A stretch of DNA of 64,000 bases from Bacteroides luhongzhouii (GTDB lineage: Bacteria > Bacteroidota > Bacteroidia > Bacteroidales > Bacteroidaceae): NCBI RefSeq assembly GCF_009193295.2, contig NZ_CP059973.1, forward strand, positions 3,038,001 through 3,102,000, given 5' to 3'. Each line of letters begins with the position of its first letter. Within the stretch, counting starts at the first letter, position 1. Below are positions 50,648 through 57,891 of this stretch, piece after piece. The position numbers and the translations under genes were made by a program. Under the pieces are notes generated by a model. The model saw only the letters and a list, made by a program, of their open reading frames with translations. It did no database searches and was not told the DNA's origin.

Positions 50648-51919
50648 ATGAACGAAAACGTCTTAGCTAAACTGAAGATACTTGCGGAATCTGCCAAGTA
50701 CGACGTTTCCTGTTCTTCCAGTGGTACGGTGCGCTCCAATAAGCCGGGCACGCTGGGAAACACTGTCGGAGGATGGGGAATCTGCCATAGCTTTGCCGAG
50801 GACGGACGGTGTATCTCGCTATTGAAAATCATGCTTACCAATTATTGTATCTACGACTGTGCTTACTGTATCAACCGTCGTAGCAACGATCTTCCCCGCG
50901 CTACATTTTCCGTTTCGGAATTGGTGGAACTGACGATGGAATTCTATCGTCGTAACTACATTGAAGGGCTGTTTCTTAGTTCCGGAGTGGTCCGCAATCC
51001 GGATTATACGATGGAGAGACTGGTGCGTGTAGCTAAAGATTTGCGGCAAGTGTACCGGTTTAACGGTTATATTCATCTCAAGAGTATTCCCGGTGCCAGT
51101 CGTGAATTGGTGAATGAGGCTGGGCTGTATGCCGACCGTTTGAGTGTCAACGTCGAAATTCCCAAAGAAGAAAACCTGAAACTCCTTGCGCCGGAGAAAG
51201 ATCATAAAAGTGTATTTGCTCCGATGAAATATATTCAGCAAGGTGTATTGGAGAGTAAGGAAGAACGGCAGAAGTTTCGCCATGCACCTCGTTTCGCGCC
51301 TGCGGGACAAAGTACCCAAGTGATTGTGGGAGCTACCTCCGAGTCGGATAAAGATATTCTTTTCCTTTCGTCGGCTCTTTACGGCCGGCCGACCATGAAG
51401 CGTGTCTATTACTCGGGCTACGTTTCTGTGAATACGTATGATAAACGTCTTCCGGCATTGAAGCAACCGCCTTTGGTACGTGAAAACCGGCTCTATCAGG
51501 CTGACTGGTTATTGCGTTTTTACCAATTCAAGGTGGACGAAATTGTGGATGATGCCTATCCGGATCTCGACCTCGAGATAGACCCGAAACTCTCGTGGGC
51601 TTTGCGTCATCCCGAGCAGTTTCCTGTCGACATCAACAAAGCGGACTACGAAATGTTGCTCCGTGTGCCGGGAGTGGGAGTGAAGTCGGCGAAGCTGATT
51701 GTCGCTTCCCGCCGTTTTTCGCGACTGGGTTTTTATGAACTAAAGAAGATAGGAGTGGTGATGAAGAAGGCGCAATATTTCATCACCTGCAAAGAGCTGC
51801 CTCTCCAAATGCAGACCGTGAACGAACTTTCACCGCAACGGGTACGTAGCTTATTGCTGCCGAAACCGAAAAAGAAAGTGGATGAACGCCAATTGTTACT
51901 TGATTTTGGCGAATCGTAA
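50648..51919 (+). CDS. Putative DNA modification/repair radical SAM protein (TIGR03916 type)
   Basis: The 423-residue protein has the radical SAM motif NYCIYDCAYCINRRS near residue 70 (C-x3-C-x2-C), a downstream RLSVNVEIP segment, and a helix-hairpin-helix DNA-binding unit near residue 335: INKADYEMLLRVPGVGVKSA. It is always paired in many genomes with the DUF4130 protein encoded 24 bases downstream. Chemistry unknown; a photolyase-like lesion repair or base modification role is predicted by the family name, not demonstrated here. Confidence 0.85.
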   Translation: MNENVLAKLKILAESAKYDVSCSSSGTVRSNKPGTLGNTVGGWGICHSFAEDGRCISLLKIMLTNYCIYDCAYCINRRSNDLPRATFSVSELVELTMEFYRRNYIEGLFLSSGVVRNPDYTMERLVRVAKDLRQVYRFNGYIHLKSIPGASRELVNEAGLYADRLSVNVEIPKEENLKLLAPEKDHKSVFAPMKYIQQGVLESKEERQKFRHAPRFAPAGQSTQVIVGATSESDKDILFLSSALYGRPTMKRVYYSGYVSVNTYDKRLPALKQPPLVRENRLYQADWLLRFYQFKVDEIVDDAYPDLDLEIDPKLSWALRHPEQFPVDINKADYEMLLRVPGVGVKSAKLIVASRRFSRLGFYELKKIGVVMKKAQYFITCKELPLQMQTVNELSPQRVRSLLLPKPKKKVDERQLLLDFGES

Positions 51920-51943
51920 ATTATCAAATAATAAATATAACAA

Positions 51944-52717
51944 GTGAATATTTATATCTACGATAAAACCTTTGATGGTCTGCTGACTGCCGTGTTCGAC
52001 GCCTATTTCCGCAAGACCTTTCCTGATGACTTATTGTCGGAAGGAGATGCTTTACCCTTATTTTATGATGAGTTACATACCGTAGTCACCGATGAAGAAA
52101 AGGCCGGGCGTGTGTGGCGGGGATTGCAGAAGAAAGTCTCTGTTTCTGCTTTGGGCTGCCTCACACAAAGTTGGCTGTCGGAGCTTCCGGAGGTAGGGAT
52201 GCTTATTTTTCGTTATATCCGTAAAGCGATCGACTCACCCCGTTCCATCGAAACCAATTTTGGCGATCCGGACGTTTTGCAATTGGCGCAAATATGGAAG
52301 AAAGTGGATGGCGAACGTGTGCACCTGATGCAGTTTGTCCGTTTTCAGAAAGCTGCGGATGGTACATTCTTTGCGGCTTTCGAACCGCAGTATAATGCGC
52401 TTCCTCTTACCGTCCACCATTTCAAAGACCGTTTTGCCGATCAGAAGTGGATTATTTACGACATGAAACGCCGTTATGGTTTTTATTATGACTTGCAAGA
52501 AGTGACGACCATCTCGTTTGATGATGACAGCCGTGAATCTCATCTGATTACGGGGATGCTGGATGAAAGTCTGATGGACAAGGATGAGAAGCTTTTCCAA
52601 CAACTCTGGAAAACTTATTTCAAGGCCATTTGTATCAAAGAACGTATCAATCCAAGAAAGCACAGGCAAGATATGCCTGTACGTTATTGGAAGTATCTGA
52701 CGGAAAAGCAGAAATAG
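51944..52717 (+). CDS. DUF4130 / TIGR03915-type putative DNA metabolism protein
   Basis: The reading frame starts with GTG at 51944 (MNIYIYDKTFDGLLTAVFDA). The 257-residue protein has the family-specific DRFADQKWIIYDMKRRYGFYY region and the end RKHRQDMPVRYWKYLTE. It is encoded beside the radical SAM partner. In other bacteria this domain is fused to a uracil-DNA-glycosylase, which suggests a shared base-lesion repair system. Cytoplasmic. Confidence 0.85.
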   Translation: MNIYIYDKTFDGLLTAVFDAYFRKTFPDDLLSEGDALPLFYDELHTVVTDEEKAGRVWRGLQKKVSVSALGCLTQSWLSELPEVGMLIFRYIRKAIDSPRSIETNFGDPDVLQLAQIWKKVDGERVHLMQFVRFQKAADGTFFAAFEPQYNALPLTVHHFKDRFADQKWIIYDMKRRYGFYYDLQEVTTISFDDDSRESHLITGMLDESLMDKDEKLFQQLWKTYFKAICIKERINPRKHRQDMPVRYWKYLTEKQK

Positions 52718-52833
52718 AATTCCATCTCTTTATATTTTAGAAAAAATACTCCTCTTTGCTTCTTCTGTTTTTGTTTCTCTTTTATCTTTCTGTAAAGGGG
52801 CTTTTTGAGTTTTTCGATTCTTTATTTCTTCAA

Positions 52834-53502
52834 TTATTCAATTCGCTGCACTGTTACCTCCGGAAACTCCTGTATCAATGAAAGCAAATGTCCTTCATCG
52901 TTATTTCGTTTCGACTTGATGACCATACTCACCTGATAAAACTCTGCTTCACCCTTATGTAATGTTTCCATTTCGTAAGAGACTATCAGGTAGTCTTTAG
53001 AGTTGAATTTGTCCGCTATTTGTTTCAGAGTGTCTTTGTTGGTAGTAGAGAAAGAAACCATCGAGCTTTTCATTCCGATGCTTTTAAACAGGTAAGTAAG
53101 TAATTCCAGTCCGATGAGGGTCAATACCATGGCAGCAATGCCGATGGTGTACATTCCTGCGCCTACTGCCAGTCCGATACCGGCTGTTGCCCAGATTCCT
53201 GCGGCGGTAGTCAGTCCGCGTACAATCTGCTTTTGGAAGATGATGGTTCCCGCACCGATAAATCCGATACCACTGACGACTTGTGCCGCCACACGACTGG
53301 GATCAAGCGTGACACTGCTTTCTTTTATAATCTCCTGAAATCCGTATTGAGAAACAATCATAATCAGGGCACTGCCTAGCGATACGAGGAAATGAGTACG
53401 GTATCCGGCCTCTTTGGCACGGTATTCACGATCCAGTCCGATGATCGCCCCCAGTATTCCGGCGACCAATAAACGAATTACGAAATCTATGTTCAACATC
53501 AT
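52834..53502 (-). CDS. MgtC/SapB-family membrane protein
   Basis: The 222-residue protein has four or five membrane helices. The family motif AGILGAIIGLDREYRAKEAG is followed by RTHFLVSLGSALIMI and VSGIGFIGAGTIIFQ. The C-terminal cytoplasmic domain (about 145-222) is an ACT-like region. MgtC proteins affect magnesium or phosphate homeostasis. Single gene, with a convergence of the repair operon on its end. Confidence 0.88.
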   Translation of the reverse strand: MMLNIDFVIRLLVAGILGAIIGLDREYRAKEAGYRTHFLVSLGSALIMIVSQYGFQEIIKESSVTLDPSRVAAQVVSGIGFIGAGTIIFQKQIVRGLTTAAGIWATAGIGLAVGAGMYTIGIAAMVLTLIGLELLTYLFKSIGMKSSMVSFSTTNKDTLKQIADKFNSKDYLIVSYEMETLHKGEAEFYQVSMVIKSKRNNDEGHLLSLIQEFPEVTVQRIE

Positions 53503-53677
53503 GTGTTCAATCTCCTTTCTACTTTTTTATTGTTTGTGGAAAAATACTTGGAACTATAAATATACAATTATTTCTCCTTTAGGGGTCATTAATTTAGTAA
53601 TATTTGAATGTATCCGTTTCATTTTATCGTATATTCGCAGACTCAAATGAATGTTTAATCCTGTGATTGAGTGAATA

Positions 53678-54046
53678 ATGAAGAAAAGATTTTTTTATAT
53701 AATCAGCTTTTTGCTGATCTTTTGTATAGAGGTGCTGATAGCTTTGTATGTACGTGATAATTTCATACGTCCTTATGTCGGAGATATGCTGGTGGTAGTC
53801 CTGGTGTATAGTTTTGTGAGAATATTTCTCCCGACAGGAATTCCTCGGATGCCGTTTTATGTCTTTCTTTTTGCTTGTTTTGTAGAAGTGTTGCAATACT
53901 TCCAGTTGGTAGAGATGTTGGGCATTACCAACCATGCAGCCAGAATCATTTTGGGCTCTACGTTCGATTGGGCGGATATAGCTTGTTATGCGGCGGGATG
54001 TGTATTTATTGTTTTATTCGAGCGTTTGTTTCAGCATAAGTCATAA
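53678..54046 (+). CDS. DUF2809 small membrane protein
   Basis: The 122-residue protein is highly hydrophobic with three to four helices. The conserved RPYVGDMLVVVLVYSF and STFDWADIACYAAG segments identify DUF2809. Function unknown. Its end lies 4 bases from the end of the converging potassium-channel gene. Confidence 0.85.
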   Translation: MKKRFFYIISFLLIFCIEVLIALYVRDNFIRPYVGDMLVVVLVYSFVRIFLPTGIPRMPFYVFLFACFVEVLQYFQLVEMLGITNHAARIILGSTFDWADIACYAAGCVFIVLFERLFQHKS

Positions 54047-54049
54047 AAT

Positions 54050-54919
54050 TTATTTCTTTTCCACGTCTGTTTCGGATGGATTCAGATGATGTCCGCAATA
54101 TTTGCAAAACTCGGCATTGTCTTCGTGTCCCGAACGATGGCAGTGGGGACATTCTTTGTCTCTTCTGCGTTTGTAGTCTTTCATCATGGAGGCGGATACA
54201 ATCCCTGTCGGTACGGCAATAATCGTGTAACCGATTAGCATGACACAGGCGGAAAGGAACTTCCCGAGACCGGTGATGGGGGTAATGTCTCCATAGCCTA
54301 CGGTAGTCATGGTGACGATAGCCCAGTAAATGCTGTTCGGAATGTTGTTGAACTGTGAGTTGGGTTGTGTTCCTTCAATCATATACATCAGTGTGCCGAT
54401 GGAAGTCACCAGGATGACGACAAATAAGAAAAATACCGCAATCTTCTTGCTGCTTTCGCGTAAGGCGGTGAGCAGTCGTTCGCCCTCATTCAGAAAGTTG
54501 AAGAGCTTGAAGACACGGAATACCCGTATCAGGCGGAAAGCACGGATGATGAGCAGATAGCGTGCACCGGGGAAGAGCAGTCCGATGTAGAGAGGAAGGG
54601 TGGCCAGCAAGTCTACGATTCCGAAGAAGCTGAATATGTATTTCCGGGGACGGGGCGAGCAGTAGATTCTCGTCAAGTACTCGAAAGTAAAGAAGGCGGT
54701 GAAAAGATATTCCATAATAACGAACGGAGTCGTCAGAAAGCTGGGAAGTCCTTTCAGGCTTTCGATGATGACAAGCAGTACGCTGACCAGAATACAACCG
54801 ATAAGAATCACGTCGAACAGTTTCCCGGCGGGAGTGTCCGATTCGAAGATGATGACATACAACTTTCGTTTCAGTTTTTCGTCATGTAAAAAACGATGGA
54901 TTCTTTCTTTCAGTTTCAT
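54050..54919 (-). CDS. Voltage-gated potassium-channel-type ion transporter with zinc-ribbon tail
   Basis: The 289-residue protein has six membrane segments: a voltage-sensor S4-like helix with spaced arginines (RAFRLIRVFRVFKLF) and a pore with the selectivity filter MTTVGYGDITP near residue 205. The C-terminal tail contains CPHCHRSGHEDNAEF followed by CKYCGHHL, a zinc ribbon rarely seen on such channels. It is expected to conduct potassium across the inner membrane. Confidence 0.9.
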   Translation of the reverse strand: MKLKERIHRFLHDEKLKRKLYVIIFESDTPAGKLFDVILIGCILVSVLLVIIESLKGLPSFLTTPFVIMEYLFTAFFTFEYLTRIYCSPRPRKYIFSFFGIVDLLATLPLYIGLLFPGARYLLIIRAFRLIRVFRVFKLFNFLNEGERLLTALRESSKKIAVFFLFVVILVTSIGTLMYMIEGTQPNSQFNNIPNSIYWAIVTMTTVGYGDITPITGLGKFLSACVMLIGYTIIAVPTGIVSASMMKDYKRRRDKECPHCHRSGHEDNAEFCKYCGHHLNPSETDVEKK

Positions 54920-54960
54920 ACTAAATGAAATTTTTGGAGAAGAGGTTAAGGAGAGGCTTT

Positions 54961-55941
54961 TCAGTCAATGACCCATTGTTTATTGTAAGCCTCTGTTTTT
55001 TTCGGATCGTAATACATTCCTTCTTGTGTGGGAATATAGAGGGTGTATGTCTTTCCGGTCCTGTTTTTTAATGAGGTGTCGCGCAGCCAGGGGTTGGCAT
55101 CACGGAGTTGTGCATAAGTGATACCTTGTGATTTGGCATAATCATTCAAATCATCGATGGAAGTGGTGACAGTCACCTTTTTGTAAGGAATAGGCGGATA
55201 TAGATGTTCCCGCTTCAGCAGAAATCCGTAACGTTGCGGGTTGTTGAGTATCTCTTTGGCTGCCAATAGGCGGAACATATAGCGGGAAGTTTCTTCTACC
55301 AGCCATAAGTCCATGGCATGACTTGCCAATTGCTTGTCGAGTTGGGAGGAGATACGTCCCTGTCCGGCATTGTAGGCGGCGGAGACAGCCATCCAGTCTC
55401 CATATTTGGCATACGCTTGTTTGAAATATTTGCAGGCGGCTACGGTTGCTTTTTCAATGTGGTAGCGTTCGTCTATGTTGTCGTTCACTTCCAGTCCGAA
55501 TTCCCGTCCGGTGGCGGGCATAAACTGCCACAATCCTGCTGCTCCTGCCGGAGAGCGGGCGATGTTGTTCAGGTTGCTTTCGATTACCATCAGGTATTTG
55601 AAGTCGTCGGGGATGCCGTTGGCTTTCAGTATCGGTTCTATGAGGGGGAAATACCGGTTGGCACGTTTTATCAGTAGCATGGTGGTGGAATGCATATAGG
55701 TGAAAGCCATCATTTCACGATCCATCCGTTCGCGGCGGTCATAGCGGCGGAGGTCAATGGTTTCCCCGTCAAAGGTAACTTGGGCGGGAACGGTGGGCGA
55801 GGTGACGCAATAAGGTACTTCCGATTTAGCGGAATGTTGTTCGGTCACCTGGCTGCTGCCTGTCAATATAGGCATGGATGCGCCGATGCAAAATACTAAT
55901 ATAAGTGTAAGAATATAGTTGATTTTAGTTTGTTTCTTCAT
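54961..55941 (-). CDS. Lytic transglycosylase (GH23-type)
   Basis: The 326-residue protein starts with a signal-anchor (TLILVFCIGASMPILTG). The SLT domain shows VIESNLNNIARSPAGAAGLW (catalytic Glu in ESNLNN), followed by FMPATGREFGL and AYNAGQGRI. C-terminal residues 275-315 (DYAKSQGITYAQLRDANPWL then YTLYIPTQ) resemble a degenerate LysM peptidoglycan-binding unit. It cleaves peptidoglycan in the periplasm. Confidence 0.9.
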   Translation of the reverse strand: MKKQTKINYILTLILVFCIGASMPILTGSSQVTEQHSAKSEVPYCVTSPTVPAQVTFDGETIDLRRYDRRERMDREMMAFTYMHSTTMLLIKRANRYFPLIEPILKANGIPDDFKYLMVIESNLNNIARSPAGAAGLWQFMPATGREFGLEVNDNIDERYHIEKATVAACKYFKQAYAKYGDWMAVSAAYNAGQGRISSQLDKQLASHAMDLWLVEETSRYMFRLLAAKEILNNPQRYGFLLKREHLYPPIPYKKVTVTTSIDDLNDYAKSQGITYAQLRDANPWLRDTSLKNRTGKTYTLYIPTQEGMYYDPKKTEAYNKQWVID

Positions 55942-55953
55942 TTATTTATTTCA

Positions 55954-56079
55954 TTATTTCAGTTGATATAATTCAGTTTCTTGTTCAGACTTTGTTGGAC
56001 TGTTCACATACTTGCCATTCTCGCCAAGCAGATCGCTTTCTGTATTCCGTCCGCCCTGTTTGTAGATGTCGTTCATCAT
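55954..56079 (-). CDS. Small uncharacterised reading frame before the transglycosylase
   Basis: On the minus strand an open frame ends at the stop codon 55956-55954, 12 bases before the transglycosylase ATG. From MMNDIYKQGG it gives about 41 residues, ending TKSEQETELYQLK; the frame is open upstream to about 56140 (LTDKERENLFYQIKE), so a non-ATG start such as TTG at 56100 is possible. AAGGAG lies before the ATGs and a TATCTTTG box at 56171-56164. The sequence looks coding rather than random. Confidence 0.45.
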   Translation of the reverse strand: MMNDIYKQGGRNTESDLLGENGKYVNSPTKSEQETELYQLK

Positions 56080-56163
56080 CTCCTTTATTTGATAGAACAA
56101 ATTTTCTCTCTCTTTGTCAGTCAGTTCAGAGATTTTTTTCTTTCAGTGCTAAAGTCTATCTTG

Positions 56164-56171
56164 CAAAGATA
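56164..56171 (-). promoter_or_regulatory. Promoter -7 box for the small frame and transglycosylase
   Basis: TATCTTTG on the minus strand. Transcription would start near 56157, giving about 78 bases of leader before the small frame's ATG or about 216 before the transglycosylase. Confidence 0.5.
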
Positions 56172-56252
56172 ATCCCATTTTGTTTTTTTCAAAGAACTTT
56201 TCTTGCATTTTATACGTTTTTCTAATAGAGTTAAAATAAATAATGAATCAAG

Positions 56253-57566
56253 ATGAATATAGCAATGACCGGAGCTACCGGATATATAGGTAAACATCTT
56301 TCCAACTATCTCACAGAAAAGGGCGGACATCGGATTATTCCCTTGGGAAGATCGATGTTCCGCGAAGGTATGTCCGGACATTTGATTCAGACATTGACGC
56401 ATTGCGACGTAATCATCAACCTGGCTGGCGCACCCATTAATAAGCGTTGGACACCGGAGTACAAACAGGAATTGTTCAACAGCCGCATTGTGGTGACGCA
56501 TCGTATTATCCGTGCATTAAATGCTGTCAAGACAAAACCGAAACTGATGATTTCAGCTTCCGCTGTGGGCTATTATCCTCCGGAAGTAGAAGCGGACGAA
56601 TATACCCGTACCCGCGGCGACGGTTTTCTTTCCGATCTTTGTTATGCATGGGAGAAAGAAGCTAAACATTGTCCCGAACCTACCCGGCTCGTCATTACAC
56701 GCTTTGGTGTAGTGCTTTCTCCGGATGGAGGGGCGATGCAGCAGATGCTTCGCCCTTTGCAAACCACAAAGGTAGCTACCGCCATCGGTCCCGGTACTCA
56801 GGCTTTTCCGTGGATAGCCATGCACGACCTTTGTCGCGCCATGGAGTTTTTTATCACTCACGAAGAAACGCGAGGTGTGTATAATCTGGTAGCTCCGCAA
56901 CAGATTTCACAATATTCTTTTACCCGTGAGATGGGAAAAGCTTATCAGGCATGGACAACGATTATTGCTCCGCAACGGGCTTTCCGTATATTTTACGGTG
57001 AAGCGGCCTCCTTCCTGACAGCCGGTCAGAAAGTCCGCCCGACACGTCTGACAGAAGCCGGGTTTCGTTTTTCCATCCCTACTGTCGAACGTCTTTTTAA
57101 AGGTACGGACCACAGTACGGTTACCTCTCTCGACTTGAACCGATATATGGGACTTTGGTACGAAATAGCCCGCTACGAGAACCGTTTTGAACACGGACTG
57201 GTAGATGTCACGGCCACTTACACGCTTCGTTCTGACGGCACGATTCGTGTGGAGAACCGAGGGTGCAAGCGCAATTCCCCTTACGATATCTGCAAGACTG
57301 CCAACGGACACGCCAAGATACCCGATCCCGCGCAACCGGGTAAACTGAAAGTCTCTTTCTTCCTTAATTTCTACTCTGATTATTACATATTGGAGCTGGA
57401 TGAAGAGAATTACAACTATGCCCTTGTAGGTAGCAGTACCAATAAATATCTCTGGATACTAAGCCGCACGCCGCAGCTGCCCGAGGAAATCAAAAAGAAA
57501 CTTGTCACTGCTGCCGAACGTCGTGGTTACGATACAAACCGGTTGCAATGGATAGAGCAACTTTGA
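56253..57566 (+). CDS. SDR (TIGR01777-type) fused to a lipocalin domain
   Basis: Residues 1-290 form the epimerase-like SDR: MTGATGYIGKHLSNYL, VIINLAGAPINKRW, ISASAVGYYP, and the end PTRLTEAGFRFSIPTVERL typical of this family. Residues about 293-437 are a lipocalin of the Blc type, starting RYMGLWYEIARYENRFEHG and containing the GxW signature. Usually these are separate proteins. No signal peptide precedes the lipocalin, unlike bacterial Blc lipoproteins. The small GNAT gene follows in the same direction. Confidence 0.88.
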   Translation: MNIAMTGATGYIGKHLSNYLTEKGGHRIIPLGRSMFREGMSGHLIQTLTHCDVIINLAGAPINKRWTPEYKQELFNSRIVVTHRIIRALNAVKTKPKLMISASAVGYYPPEVEADEYTRTRGDGFLSDLCYAWEKEAKHCPEPTRLVITRFGVVLSPDGGAMQQMLRPLQTTKVATAIGPGTQAFPWIAMHDLCRAMEFFITHEETRGVYNLVAPQQISQYSFTREMGKAYQAWTTIIAPQRAFRIFYGEAASFLTAGQKVRPTRLTEAGFRFSIPTVERLFKGTDHSTVTSLDLNRYMGLWYEIARYENRFEHGLVDVTATYTLRSDGTIRVENRGCKRNSPYDICKTANGHAKIPDPAQPGKLKVSFFLNFYSDYYILELDEENYNYALVGSSTNKYLWILSRTPQLPEEIKKKLVTAAERRGYDTNRLQWIEQL

Positions 57567-57588
57567 AAACTTTTGAACAATATAGATT

Positions 57589-57852
57589 ATGGATTACGAA
57601 ATTATTCATCAACCCGAACAGAAACTGTTCAAGACTGAAGTAGACGGTCGCACCGCCTTTGTACAATATCGCCTCTTAGGTGATTCTCTCGACATTATTC
57701 ATACCGTCGTGCCCCGTCCGATAGAAGGGCGCGGAATAGCCGCTGCGCTGGTAAAAGCTGCGTACGACTATGCAATAACCAATGAGATGAAACCAAAAGC
57801 CACTTGTTCCTACGCGGTAAAGTGGTTGGAACGCCATCCGGAACTGGGGTAA
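57589..57852 (+). CDS. Small GNAT-type N-acetyltransferase
   Basis: The 87-residue protein has the acetyl-CoA-binding signature IEGRGIAAALVKAAYDYA near residue 48, preceded by beta strands (TAFVQYRLLGDSLDIIHT). It belongs to the compact YjdJ-like acetyltransferases, which act on unknown small or protein substrates. It follows the SDR-lipocalin gene by 22 bases. Confidence 0.85.
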   Translation: MDYEIIHQPEQKLFKTEVDGRTAFVQYRLLGDSLDIIHTVVPRPIEGRGIAAALVKAAYDYAITNEMKPKATCSYAVKWLERHPELG

Positions 57853-57891
57853 ACCGTTGTCCGAATGGCGTCAACAGAATTGTTTGTGTTT

